The translations under genes were made by a program, and so were the position numbers. The notes under the pieces are model-generated. The model had not been told where the DNA came from, did no database searches, and worked only from the letters and a program-made list of their open reading frames with translations. Positions 54,696 through 64,000 of a stretch of DNA of 64,000 bases are shown here, in pieces; position 1 is the first letter of the stretch; each line of letters opens with the position of its first letter. The DNA is from Sphingopyxis sp. TUF1 (GTDB lineage Bacteria; Pseudomonadota; Alphaproteobacteria; Sphingomonadales; Sphingomonadaceae): NCBI RefSeq assembly GCF_036687315.1, contig NZ_CP144683.1:558001-622000 (forward strand), given 5' to 3'.

Positions 54696-55408
54696 CAGGC
54701 GCTTTTCCGGCTCCCTTTGCGCCGCGGCGCTTCGCTCTCCGTCGCCGTCGCATCGCGTTCGGCGATCAGCGCGGCGAGTTGCTTCTGCATAAGCTCCAGC
54801 TGGCATTGCAGCAATTCGACCTTTTGCGTCGCCGGATCGAAGGTTTCGGTGCACGTGCCATAAGGCACGAATTCGCGCGCATATTCGGCGGCATCGACCA
54901 ATGTCGAGCGCGCCGGGATGCCCACCATCACCGCCCCTTCGGGTACGTCCTTGGTCACCACCGCATTGGCGCCAACGCGCGCGCGCGCATTGACAGTGAT
55001 CGGCCCCAATATCTGTGCGCCGGAACCGACGATGACGTCGTCGGCCAGCGTCGGGTGGCGCTTGCCCCCGACACCGTTGGCGGGATCGGTACCGCCCAGC
55101 GTCACGCATTGATAAATCGTGACATTGTCGCCGATCTCGGCGGTTTCACCGATGACGGTAAAGCCATGGTCGATAAACAGGTGGCGGCCGATCTTCGCCC
55201 CCGGATGGATGTCGATCGCGGTCAGGAAGCGCGTGAGGTGATTGACGAAACGCGCGAGGAAGAACAATCGCGCCTCGAACAGCCAGTGCGCGATGCGGTG
55301 CATGCCGACCGCGACCAGCCCCGGATAAAGCAGGATTTCCCAACGCGACCGCGGCGCAGGGTCGCGCGCCTTGATCGAATCGAGATAGGCGATCAGCCCG
55401 TTGAACAT
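54695..55408 (-). CDS. cysE: Serine O-acetyltransferase
   Basis: The 237-residue protein has a left-handed beta helix with the hexapeptide repeats (IHPGAKIGRHLFIDHGFTVIG, VTLGGT, HPTLADDVIVGSGAQILG), and the C-terminal region has an added segment rich in K, E and A. It acetylates serine for cysteine synthesis and is shorter at the N-terminus than E. coli CysE, as in the epsilon/SrpH-like forms. ATG 55408 with AGGGGA. Confidence 0.9.
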   Translation of the reverse strand: MFNGLIAYLDSIKARDPAPRSRWEILLYPGLVAVGMHRIAHWLFEARLFFLARFVNHLTRFLTAIDIHPGAKIGRHLFIDHGFTVIGETAEIGDNVTIYQCVTLGGTDPANGVGGKRHPTLADDVIVGSGAQILGPITVNARARVGANAVVTKDVPEGAVMVGIPARSTLVDAAEYAREFVPYGTCTETFDPATQKVELLQCQLELMQKQLAALIAERDATATESEAPRRKGSRKSA

Positions 55409-55491
55409 AAACGTCCCCTGCGACCCTATTTCTGTACCGGGCAAGATAGATGTTCACCGGCGGCTTTTCCACCCCCGGCGCGATTTTATCG

Positions 55492-56160
55492 TCAGCGGCC
55501 GAAAAGCCCGATGCGCAAAAGCAGCAATCCCTCGCTGCGCAGGCTGCGCTCGCCAGCGCGCGCCGCAATCACCGCCGCCCAGCGATCGAGCATCAGCAAC
55601 GCACGGTTTCCGGCGAAATCGCCGCGCGCTGGCGCCTCGGCGTTTTTGGCGTCGGCCAGAAGGCGGCGCGCCGCATCCTCCGCCTCGACGACGCCAGCGC
55701 CCCAAAGCAGGCCCCAGCGTGTCCCGGCCGCTTCGCCGCCACCCGACAGCGCGAAGAGCGCTGCGCCGAAGCTTGCGGCCGCCGCGCGCTGCGCGGCATC
55801 GCCCTCGGCCAGCAGCATCGCTTCGGCCGCATCGACCAGCGCATCGAGCCCGCCCTGCCCGGCCCAGCTTGCCGCGAGGTCGGCGAGCAGCGGTTCACCC
55901 TTGGGCAGTGCGGCAGGATCGCTCGCAAGCATCGCCATCATGTCGCGCCACCACGCAAGCTTGATCTGCCCGATCAGCGGCTCGCGCGCATCGAGCAGCA
56001 ATTTGGTCAGCCGCGCGGCGAGCCCCCACAGCACCGCCATCGCCCCGCGCCGCGCCCGCGGCACCGCGACGATGACGCGCGGATCGCGCATGTCAGGGTA
56101 GGCGCTGGGTTCAGCCGTCGCCCCCGCGAAGGCGGGGGCCGATGTCGGTTTATTTGGCAT
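55492..56160 (-). CDS. Squalene/phytoene-synthase-like protein
   Basis: The 222-residue protein resembles the squalene/phytoene synthase family at RRGAMAVLWGLAARLTKLLLDAREPLIGQIKLAWWRD. It is shorter than a full synthase, like NDUFAF6-type relatives, and lacks the usual aspartate-rich motifs, so it may be non-catalytic. Residues about 4-16 ([13 protein letters not shown]) are the translated family A repeat, so the real start may be ATG 56091. Confidence 0.75.
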   Translation of the reverse strand: MPNKPTSAPAFAGATAEPSAYPDMRDPRVIVAVPRARRGAMAVLWGLAARLTKLLLDAREPLIGQIKLAWWRDMMAMLASDPAALPKGEPLLADLAASWAGQGGLDALVDAAEAMLLAEGDAAQRAAAASFGAALFALSGGGEAAGTRWGLLWGAGVVEAEDAARRLLADAKNAEAPARGDFAGNRALLMLDRWAAVIAARAGERSLRSEGLLLLRIGLFGR

Positions 56161-56204
56161 GGAAGGGCAAGGCCGATGACGGCCCCCGCCTTCGCGGGGG
56201 CGAC
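56116..56204. repeat. Palindromic repeat, family A, at the end of pdhB and the start of the next gene
   Basis: CGTCGCCCCCGCGAAGGCGG and its complement at both ends. It abuts the pdhB stop (56208) and reaches the N-terminal codons of the phytoene-synthase-like gene. Confidence 0.85.
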
Positions 56205-56207
56205 GGA

Positions 56208-57635
56208 TTAACGATTGAGAACCGCCTTCACTGCCTTAACCACCCGCGGCGTGTCGATCAGCGCCGCCTTTTCGAGATTGTTGGCATAGGGCAGCGGAAC
56301 ATCCTCGTTGCACACGCGCATCACAGGCGCGTCGAGATCGTCGAAACCCTGCTCCATTGCGACCATCGCAAGCTCACTGGCGATCGAGCACACCGGCCAG
56401 CCTTCCTCGACAATGACCAGGCGGTTCGTCTTTTTCAGGCTGGCGAGCACCGTCGCGGTGTCGAGCGGGCGCAAGGTGCGCAGGTCGATCACCTCGGCGT
56501 CGATGCCTTCGCCGGCCAGTTGGTCGGCGGCTTCGAGCGCAATCCCGACGCCGATCGAATAGCTGACGACTGTGACGTCGCTGCCCTCGCGCATGGTGCG
56601 CGCCTTGCCGATCGGCAGCACGAAATCTTCGACCTCGGGCACGTCGAAGCTGCGGCCATAGAGCAGCTCGTTTTCGAGGAACACGACGGGGTCTTCGGTG
56701 CGGATCGCCGCCTTGAGCAGTCCCTTGGCGTCGGCGGCGTCATAGGGCGCAATGACGATCAAGCCGGGGACGCTGGCGTACCAGGGCGCGTAATTCTGGC
56801 TGTGCTGCGCGCCGACGCGCGCCGCGGCGCCGTTGGGCCCGCGGAACACGATCGGGCAGCGCATCTGCCCGCCCGACATATAGTTGGTCTTCGCCGCCGA
56901 GTTGATGATGTGGTCGATCGCCTGCATCGCGAAGTTGAACGTCATGAACTCGATGATCGGGCGAAGGCCGCCCATCGCCGCGCCCGCGCCGAGTCCGGCA
57001 AATCCATATTCGGTGATCGGCGTGTCGATGACGCGGCGCGCGCCGAATTCGTCGAGCAGGCCCTGCGTTACCTTGTACGCGCCCTGATATTCGGCGACTT
57101 CCTCACCCATCACGAAAACCCGGTCGTCGGCGCGCATCTCTTCGGCCATCGCATCGCGCAGCGCTTCGCGGACGGTGAGCTTGACCATCGCGGTGCCCTC
57201 GGGGATCGCGGGGTCGGAGGCGCGTTCGGTCGCGGCGGGTTTTGCCGCAACGGGAGCAGGTGCGGGCTCATCCGTCGCCCCCGCGGAGGCGGGGGCCGTT
57301 GTGTTGGGCGCACTACTGCCAGCGGCCCCCGCCTTCGCGGGGGCGACGTCCTTTTCGTCAGCGGCAGCAGGCGCCGGAGAGGACGCCTCCTCCCCCTCAC
57401 CCGTAATCGTCGCGATCACGGTGCCGACCTTCACATTGTCGGTGCCTTCGGGAACGAGGATCTGGCCGATTATGCCCTCATCGATCGCTTCGAATTCCAT
57501 CGTCGCCTTGTCGGTTTCGATCTCGGCCAGGATGTCGCCCGACTTCACCGTGTCGCCTTCCTTGACGAGCCATTTGGCGAGCGTGCCTTCTTCCATCGTC
57601 GGCGACAGCGCCGGCATCTTCAATTCGATGGCCAT
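56208..57635 (-). CDS. pdhB: Pyruvate dehydrogenase E1 component subunit beta with lipoyl domain
   Basis: The 475-residue protein has an N-terminal lipoyl domain (about 1-80, lipoyl lysine in [10 protein letters not shown]), a linker, then E1-beta (about 150-475, [45 protein letters not shown]). The linker includes a translated family A repeat. A lipoyl domain on E1 beta is typical of alphaproteobacteria. It is read 1 nt after pdhA. Confidence 0.95.
   Translation of the reverse strand: MAIELKMPALSPTMEEGTLAKWLVKEGDTVKSGDILAEIETDKATMEFEAIDEGIIGQILVPEGTDNVKVGTVIATITGEGEEASSPAPAAADEKDVAPAKAGAAGSSAPNTTAPASAGATDEPAPAPVAAKPAATERASDPAIPEGTAMVKLTVREALRDAMAEEMRADDRVFVMGEEVAEYQGAYKVTQGLLDEFGARRVIDTPITEYGFAGLGAGAAMGGLRPIIEFMTFNFAMQAIDHIINSAAKTNYMSGGQMRCPIVFRGPNGAAARVGAQHSQNYAPWYASVPGLIVIAPYDAADAKGLLKAAIRTEDPVVFLENELLYGRSFDVPEVEDFVLPIGKARTMREGSDVTVVSYSIGVGIALEAADQLAGEGIDAEVIDLRTLRPLDTATVLASLKKTNRLVIVEEGWPVCSIASELAMVAMEQGFDDLDAPVMRVCNEDVPLPYANNLEKAALIDTPRVVKAVKAVLNR
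57273..57348. repeat. Palindromic repeat, family A, inside pdhB
   Basis: CGTCGCCCCCGCGGAGGCGG ... GCGGCCCCCGCCTTCGCGGG, 76 bp, read in frame on the minus strand as the pdhB linker (about residues 97-121, VAPAKAGA...[10 protein letters not shown]). Confidence 0.85.
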
Positions 57636-57636
57636 C

Positions 57637-58707
57637 TCAATATTGCTCCACCAGCACGTCGGTATAAAGTTCGGAAAGGTCGGGTTCGGGCGCGCTTTCG
57701 GCAAAGTCGGCCGAGTCGGCCACGATCGCGCGGATCTCCTTGTCGATCTCCTTGAACTTGTCCTCGCCGATGCCCGCCTCGGTCATCAATTTCTTGAGGT
57801 GCTCGATCGCGTCGCTCTTGTCGCGCACCGCCTGCACCTCTTCGCGGCTGCGATATTTGGCGGGGTCGGACATCGAATGGCCGCGGTAGCGATAGGTTTT
57901 GAGTTCCATCAGCACCGGCCCTTTGCCCGCACGCACCCATTCGAGCGCTGCCTCGGCCGCGCCGCGCACCGCGAGCACGTCCATGCCGTCGACCTGCATC
58001 CCCGGAATGCGGAAGCTTTCGCCGCGGCGATACAGCTGATCCTCGGCCGACGAGCGATTGACGCTGGTGCCCATCGCATATTGGTTGTTCTCGATCACGA
58101 AGATGATCGGCAGCTTCCACAGCTCGGCCATGTTGAAGCTCTCGTAAACCTGTCCCTGGTTCGCGGCGCCGTCGCCGAAATAGGCCATCGCCACGCCGCC
58201 GTCGCCGCGATATTTGTGCGCGAAGGCAAGGCCGGTGCCGAGCGACACCTGCGCGCCGACGATGCCGTGACCGCCGTAAAATTTATGCTCGACGCTGAAC
58301 ATGTGCATCGATCCGCCCTTGCCCTTCGAGATGCCGGCCTGGCGCCCCGTCAGTTCGGCCATGATGACCTTGGGGTCGATACCATAAGCGAGCATATGGC
58401 CATGGTCGCGGTAACCGGTGATCACGCTGTCCTTGTCGCCGTCGAGCGCCGATTGCAGGCCCACTGCCACGGCTTCCTGGCCGATATACAGGTGACAAAA
58501 ACCGCCGATCAGCCCCAGCCCGTAAAGCTGCCCTGCTTTCTCCTCGAAACGGCGGATCAGCAGCATTTCGCGATAGAATTTTTCTAGCTCTTCGGGCGTC
58601 GCGTCATAGGGAACGGGATCGCGCGGCTGCTCGCGATTGGACGAGGGAGCTGGGGTCGAAGCGACTTTTTTTGGCGCGGCAGTCTTACGCGCGGGTGCTT
58701 TGGCCAA
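57637..58707 (-). CDS. pdhA: Pyruvate dehydrogenase E1 component subunit alpha
   Basis: The protein has the E1-alpha TPP/Mg signature ([17 protein letters not shown]...NN) and phosphorylation-loop-like [20 protein letters not shown] chose TTG 58707 (357 codons incl. stop) because AAAGGA lies 8 nt upstream; ATG 58725 has no ribosome binding site. Upstream of pdhB by 1 nt, so the two are cotranscribed and coupled. Confidence 0.95.
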   Translation of the reverse strand: MAKAPARKTAAPKKVASTPAPSSNREQPRDPVPYDATPEELEKFYREMLLIRRFEEKAGQLYGLGLIGGFCHLYIGQEAVAVGLQSALDGDKDSVITGYRDHGHMLAYGIDPKVIMAELTGRQAGISKGKGGSMHMFSVEHKFYGGHGIVGAQVSLGTGLAFAHKYRGDGGVAMAYFGDGAANQGQVYESFNMAELWKLPIIFVIENNQYAMGTSVNRSSAEDQLYRRGESFRIPGMQVDGMDVLAVRGAAEAALEWVRAGKGPVLMELKTYRYRGHSMSDPAKYRSREEVQAVRDKSDAIEHLKKLMTEAGIGEDKFKEIDKEIRAIVADSADFAESAPEPDLSELYTDVLVEQY

Positions 58708-58834
58708 GGGAGGTTTCCTTTGCATTTAGCCGTTACGGCAAGGCTCCCTATAGGAGCGGCGCGACGGGTTTGGCAACGCCTGCCATGGCGGCAGTCAGGG
58801 CCGCCTTACGTATGCAGCAAAGAGACTCTTGACC

Positions 58835-58930
58835 CGTCATTGCGAGCGAAGCGAAGCAATCTCCAGCTATCGACATTGCCCGCGCGATCGCTGGAGATTG
58901 CTTCGTCGCCTCCGGCTCCTCGCAATGACG
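58835..58930. repeat. Palindromic repeat, family C
   Basis: CGTCATTGCGAGCGAAGCGA and its complement with an inner AATCTCCAG/CTGGAGATT pair. It fills much of the gap upstream of pdhA and downstream of ftsB's stop. Related to 18618-18702. Confidence 0.8.
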
Positions 58931-58945
58931 CTCAATTAGGAGACG

Positions 58946-59269
58946 CTACTTCGCCTCGGGCTCCATGGGAATGATCACCTCGTCGGGGTGATAGGCGCCC
59001 AGCTTCTCGCGCACATATTCCTCGGCCAGATCGGGATCGACGCGCCGCTGGTCGAGCAGGTTGACGCGGTTCTGAAGCTCGCGCTCTTTCTTCACGAGTT
59101 CGTTAAGCACGACGCGCTTCTTTTCGACCGACTGGCCATATTCGCCCCAGGCATAAAGCCCCGTCGGCCCGAAAATCGCATAGCCGAGCATCGCCAGCAC
59201 CGCGATCACCGCGACCGCAGGACCGACGGCTCGGTTCATCGATTTGCGGAATTTGTGGCGCTGCGTCAT
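58946..59269 (-). CDS. ftsB: Septum formation initiator FtsB/DivIC-family protein
   Basis: The 107-residue protein has a short cytoplasmic N-terminus, one membrane span (about 14-32, AVAVIAVLAMLGYAIFG) and a coiled coil (VEKKRVVLNELVKKERELQNRVNLLDQ). It would act in the FtsBLQ divisome complex. It is upstream of pdhA by 239 nt with a repeat between. Enolase, its usual neighbour, is nearby on the same strand but separated by an orphan gene. Confidence 0.88.
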   Translation of the reverse strand: MTQRHKFRKSMNRAVGPAVAVIAVLAMLGYAIFGPTGLYAWGEYGQSVEKKRVVLNELVKKERELQNRVNLLDQRRVDPDLAEEYVREKLGAYHPDEVIIPMEPEAK

Positions 59270-59383
59270 CGCCGCCCTTGAATCACAGGCGATTCCTGGC
59301 GTCAAGGCTCGCCCCTGCTCTTTTCATCTTTATGTTACTATTTCCGATCAACCCATGGCCCATTCCGGCAGAAAGGATAGTCG

Positions 59384-60682
59384 ATGCGCGAGGCCGTGGA
59401 TTTGGGGGTGGCGATCTGCCTGTCTTGCACGCTGACCGTAATGGCTCCTCTACCGGTCATGGCCGCCCAATCGGTTACGGCGACGGCCGATACGACCGTC
59501 TATCGCTGCAAGGTCACCCATGGCCGGTCAATCGGCGCCGGTATCACTGCCACGGTGGATGTGCGTGCCGACGGGACGCGGGTGAAGGAAGAACAGATCC
59601 TCGGCTTTGGCCGCGGCACGCCGGGCAATATGACGGGCTCCCTCAGCATGGAGTTTCGCTCGAATTTGATCGGCAATATCGGCACGGACAACGCGCTGAC
59701 TATCCGCTTCGGATCAAAAGACATTTCTGATCCTGTCAGCGGCCAGTATATGGTGCTGCGACTTCTCGATGTCGAAGGCAGGCAAGTTGACCTGCTGTCC
59801 AGTCGCATCGCAAAGAACAAGCAGTTCATTTTCGCGGCGCCCAAGCTGCTCGAAGTTTCTGGTGGTTCTGGCCAACGGCTAACTGAAGCCCGGCTTTATG
59901 AAAGCGACGGCACCCTCCGTACGACTTTCCTGACCGCGCCTCTCGATGTCGGCGGACTGAAGCGAGCCCTCGCCTTTATCGAGCCCGTCAAAAATGCCGT
60001 CGATCATATTGTGGCCACCAGCATTGCGGCTGGAAGCCTGGCCGAAAACTGTTCGCCGATCGACAGCAAGACGGGATATTACCGCCACGGTTACTGGTGC
60101 CGAGCCTCTTTGCTGGACGGCAAAGACAAAATCCGTGTCGATGAAAGCTCCGGGATGCTCGATCGCGCCCTCGGCAACCACGTCCGATTTACTGCCGAGT
60201 TCATTCATCGTGATCCCGAACAGTTTCTGGACACATCGCTTCTGGCCATCGCACATTTCGGCGAACTGCGGATCATGGGGCAATATAACGGCCCTGATCG
60301 CGGCATCATGGACCGATCAGAGCGGTCGGATCACAAGCAATATTACCCGCCGATTGTCGCGATGGAATTCACGTCGCCCGAGCGGACCTATCGCGAGTGG
60401 GGTCAAAACAATGTGAATTTTCGGGGAGGCCTTGCCAGCACGTCAATTTGGGACGTTCATTATGGACCGCCTGACGTCACCCGCTATATTCCGACGAAAA
60501 TCGCAGCCTACCGGCCCAGCGGTCAATGGCTTGCCCAAGAAGAGATAGACTGGGCAAGCATTGAGGCAACGCAAAAGCGGCTGTTGCGCGACGTTCTGGC
60601 GCGGGAAAAACAGCCCGTCGGTGCCTGCGAATTTTCCAAGACTTTGATGAACAATCCCGACGAGATCGTCGTCATCAACTGA
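59384..60682 (+). CDS. Secreted protein of unknown function
   Basis: The 432-residue protein has a signal peptide (about 1-27, ...VMAPLPVMAA) and no family I recognise. GC is visibly lower than its neighbours and codon use is less biased. It contains cysteines C42, C224, C240 and C422 that could pair. It interrupts the usual ftsB-eno neighbourhood and reads opposite to both. It is probably acquired. AGAAAGGATAG precedes ATG 59384. Confidence 0.7.
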   Translation: MREAVDLGVAICLSCTLTVMAPLPVMAAQSVTATADTTVYRCKVTHGRSIGAGITATVDVRADGTRVKEEQILGFGRGTPGNMTGSLSMEFRSNLIGNIGTDNALTIRFGSKDISDPVSGQYMVLRLLDVEGRQVDLLSSRIAKNKQFIFAAPKLLEVSGGSGQRLTEARLYESDGTLRTTFLTAPLDVGGLKRALAFIEPVKNAVDHIVATSIAAGSLAENCSPIDSKTGYYRHGYWCRASLLDGKDKIRVDESSGMLDRALGNHVRFTAEFIHRDPEQFLDTSLLAIAHFGELRIMGQYNGPDRGIMDRSERSDHKQYYPPIVAMEFTSPERTYREWGQNNVNFRGGLASTSIWDVHYGPPDVTRYIPTKIAAYRPSGQWLAQEEIDWASIEATQKRLLRDVLAREKQPVGACEFSKTLMNNPDEIVVIN

Positions 60683-60709
60683 CGACCCCGTCGGTCATCG
60701 ACCACCTTA

Positions 60710-62056
<1,347 letters not shown>

Positions 62057-62179
62057 CTAGTGCAACTGCTGCATAGGAATTTTGCGTGGGGATGGAACCA
62101 ATGGGCGCGCCTTGCTATATATTGGTACAGGATGAAAAAGGATGCCCGCCCGCGCGGTGCCTGAACGACAGAAGAGGAT

Positions 62180-62731
62180 ATGATGATGGCAAAAGCCGCT
62201 ACTCCCGCGACCAAGAAGCCCGCGGCGCCCCGTCCCCGGGCCCCCGCCAAGCCCGCCGCCATCAAGGCGGCGCCCGCGCCCAAGCCCGCGTCGGTGAAGG
62301 CCGCGAAGGAGCATCCGATCCGTGACCAGCTCGCCGCCACGCGCAACACGATCAAGTCCGAAGCGTCGAAGAAGGCCGCCTCGCTGAAGGAAGAAGCCGC
62401 CGCGCTGAAAAAGCAGGCATCGACCACCGCGCGCGACGCCGCGACGAAGGGCAAGGGCAAGGCGGCCGAGGCCGTCGGCAGCCTCGCCAAGATGCTCGAG
62501 GACAGCGCAGGCACAGTCGATACAAAGTTCGGCAAGCAATATGGCGACTATGCCCGCTCGGCTGCCGCTACCGTCGCCGGGCTCGCGACCAGCCTCGACA
62601 AGAAGGATCTCGACGAACTCGCCGCCTCGACGCGCGACATGGTCAAGAAGAACCCCGCAATCGCGGTTGGCGCCGCGACGGTGATCGGCTTCGTGCTCGC
62701 CCGGATGCTCAAGGGCGGCTCGAACGATTGA
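62180..62731 (+). CDS. DUF883-like (YqjD/ElaB) membrane-anchored protein
   Basis: The 183-residue protein has a lysine/alanine/proline-rich N-terminus (about 1-45), a long amphipathic helical stretch (about 46-150) and a C-terminal membrane anchor (about 163-178, NPAIAVGAATVIGFVLARML), like YqjD/ElaB proteins that associate with ribosomes at the inner membrane. It begins with three ATG codons. First gene of a four-gene set. Confidence 0.82.
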   Translation: MMMAKAATPATKKPAAPRPRAPAKPAAIKAAPAPKPASVKAAKEHPIRDQLAATRNTIKSEASKKAASLKEEAAALKKQASTTARDAATKGKGKAAEAVGSLAKMLEDSAGTVDTKFGKQYGDYARSAAATVAGLATSLDKKDLDELAASTRDMVKKNPAIAVGAATVIGFVLARMLKGGSND

Positions 62732-62738
62732 TCGGTCC

Positions 62739-63188
62739 TTGGCATCCCCCGATCCCGAATCCCCCGCGCCCGCCGGGCGCAGCTTTGACGGCATAAGCCA
62801 CGGCTATGCACCCGACAGCCGTCCCGCGACCAGCGAACCCGTGCCGCTCGACAAGATTGTCGGCGATGTCGTCGACAATCTGTCGGAAACCGCGAAGGCG
62901 GAACTGGCGCTAATCGAGGCGCGCGGCGAACTTGCGCTGCACGGCGCGACATGGAGCGCCGCGTGGGGCACGCTCGCCGCCTGCGCGCTCGGCGTCGCGA
63001 TGCTCGCGCTGGCCTTCGGCGGGATTCTCGTGCTCGCACCACATGTCGGGCCCCTGCTCGCCACGATCATCGTCGTGGCGGTGCTGCTGCTCATCGCGGC
63101 GCTCGCCGGGTGGCGCGCGCGCCGGGCGTATGAGGATATCCGCACCGCGCTGCGGCGCGATCTGGTGAACGAAGGGATCGACGACTGA
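62739..63188 (+). CDS. YqjE/phage holin 3_6-like membrane protein
   Basis: The 149-residue protein has two adjacent membrane spans (about 73-97 and 101-123) in a layout like YqjE. The start is TTG 62739 with a weak ribosome binding site, 7 nt after the previous stop. Its stop overlaps the next start (TGATG). Role in the envelope not defined. Confidence 0.8.
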   Translation: MASPDPESPAPAGRSFDGISHGYAPDSRPATSEPVPLDKIVGDVVDNLSETAKAELALIEARGELALHGATWSAAWGTLAACALGVAMLALAFGGILVLAPHVGPLLATIIVVAVLLLIAALAGWRARRAYEDIRTALRRDLVNEGIDD

Positions 63189-63568
63189 TGCCGCGCACGC
63201 GCAACCGCCTGATCGCCGCCGCGCGCCGTTCGATGCTGCAACGCGCCGAACTTTATCGGCGGCTCGGCATCGCCAAGGCGGCGCTCCGTCCCGCGGCGCT
63301 GGTCGATCGCGGCAAATATCGCGCACGCACCAAGATCGACGATGCCGCGCACGTGGTGCAGCAGGAGTTTCGCGATAATCGCTGGCCCATCGCGATCGCC
63401 GCCGCGGCCGGGATCACTTGGCTCCTGCGCGAACCGATCAAGGAACATGCACCCAAAGTGGCGCGCAAGATGCAAGATATGGCGACGGGGATCGCCGATC
63501 ATTTTCGCGCCGATACGGCGTCAGAAGATGATGAACCAATGGAGGAAGATGATGAAGCCGCTCAGTGA
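63188..63568 (+). CDS. YqjK-position hypothetical protein
   Basis: The 126-residue protein is basic in its first half (RNRLIAAARRSMLQRAELYRRLG), has a possible short hydrophobic span (PIAIAAAAGITWLL) and an acidic tail (SEDDEPMEEDDEAAQ). It occupies the YqjK position after YqjD-YqjE. The start overlaps the previous stop. It overlaps the next gene by 17 nt. Confidence 0.65.
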   Translation: MPRTRNRLIAAARRSMLQRAELYRRLGIAKAALRPAALVDRGKYRARTKIDDAAHVVQQEFRDNRWPIAIAAAAGITWLLREPIKEHAPKVARKMQDMATGIADHFRADTASEDDEPMEEDDEAAQ

Positions 63569-63908
63569 AACGGCGCGTGACGCGCGTACGAAAGCGAGTG
63601 AACTTGCGGAGAAAACCGCCGAAAACGCCCGCCTCACCGCCGAAGCGGCAAAGGCGCGCATCCAGGACGGCTATGGCCGCGCGCGCGCCGCGACGGAAGA
63701 CCTCGCCGCGCGCGCGGGCGAACAGGCCGGTGCGGCGCGCGAGGCCGCCGGCGAAGCCTATGCCAAGGGCAAGGTTCAGGCCAAGCGCGCGAACAGCAAG
63801 CTCAAGGACGTCGCCGAAAAGCAGCCGCTGGCCCTTGTTGCAGGCGCTGCGGCCATCGGCGCGCTGCTTGGATCGCTGTTGCCCAAGGGGCGTTCGGGGG
63901 AGGAATGA
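63552..63908 (+). CDS. Second DUF883-like protein
   Basis: The 118-residue protein has an amphipathic helical body and a C-terminal glycine-rich anchor (ALVAGAAAIGALLGSLLP), so it is a second, shorter DUF883-like member. I chose ATG 63552 because GGAGGAAG (63541-63548) is then spaced 6 nt from its core; ATG 63549 is close. It overlaps the previous gene. Confidence 0.78.
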   Translation: MKPLSETARDARTKASELAEKTAENARLTAEAAKARIQDGYGRARAATEDLAARAGEQAGAAREAAGEAYAKGKVQAKRANSKLKDVAEKQPLALVAGAAAIGALLGSLLPKGRSGEE

Positions 63909-63987
63909 GCCCGCTTGCTCCGAACGAAAACCGCTGTTAGGGGCCGCCGCTTCTCCCCATCAGCGGTACTCCGCAAGGAAAACAGCC

Positions 63988-64000
63988 ATGAGCAAATTGC
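63988..64000 (+). CDS. Start of a CDS cut by the window edge
   Basis: ATG 63988 (M-S-K-L) has AAGGAAAA ten nt upstream and 79 nt of non-coding sequence before it. Only 13 nt are visible, so product is unknown. Confidence 0.45.

Overview
The window looks like chromosomal DNA from a sphingomonad alphaproteobacterium, most likely Sphingopyxis or a close relative. This rests on high GC with strong third-position GC bias, the gene families present (bolA-dnaJ-cobS-cobT neighbourhood, a sphingomonad-type TonB receptor, DUF2794 beside cysE, pdhA-pdhB with a lipoyl domain on E1 beta), frequent ATG/TGA overlaps, and many short palindromic intergenic repeats. The genus is an inference. I found no rRNA, tRNA, CRISPR array, insertion sequence or prophage.

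Layout. 0.2-7.7 kb: a conserved hypothetical, a MoxR AAA+ ATPase, a GFA protein, a soluble chemoreceptor, pirin, DUF2200, BolA, a J-domain protein, an NTF2-like protein and CobS. 7.8-13.6 kb: a DUF5694-like secreted protein, a lipoprotein alpha/beta hydrolase, an MFS transporter coupled to a 43-residue membrane peptide, and CobT. 13.6-14.9 kb: two toxin-antitoxin modules, BrnTA and HigBA, tail to tail. 15.4-18.6 kb: an acetolactate-synthase-like TPP enzyme and an aldehyde dehydrogenase. 18.8-24.9 kb: LpxH-like phosphoesterase, glycosyltransferase, TonB receptor and GuaA. 24.9-30.9 kb: a detoxification block (LysR/quinone oxidoreductase, HxlR/glutathione transferase, GFA, AhpF and AhpC). 31-37.1 kb: a small hypothetical, an AraC regulator, an NTF2-like protein, PurT, and an OmpR/EnvZ-type two-component system divergent from a MipA/OmpV protein. 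37.5-45.7 kb: DNA polymerase I, two unusual small ORFs, a CDP-alcohol phosphatidyltransferase, prephenate dehydratase, two cytochromes c, a LOG-family protein and an extensin-like lipoprotein. 45.8-50.5 kb: serine synthesis (serC behind a structured leader, then serA), hisZ, and a broken DOPA-dioxygenase gene. 50.5-58.7 kb: an OprP-like porin behind a Pho-box-like array, an SDR, a membrane protein, DUF2794, cysE, a squalene/phytoene-synthase-like gene and pdhB-pdhA. 58.9-64 kb: FtsB, an unrecognised secreted protein, enolase, and a four-gene YqjD/YqjE-like membrane operon; a further CDS starts at the edge.

Most of the window is housekeeping. No complete new multi-gene system is evident. The most interesting items are: (1) a palindromic repeat read in frame inside pdhB, with a second copy reaching the start of the next gene; (2) a two-hairpin leader on serC that masks the ribosome binding site; (3) four 11-bp direct repeats upstream of the porin; (4) an apparently leaderless higBA promoter overlapping an inverted repeat; (5) a secreted protein with a degenerate JAMM-like motif beside a low-GC winged-helix-like ORF; (6) an orphan secreted 432-residue protein; (7) a small deletion that breaks the DOPA-dioxygenase gene.
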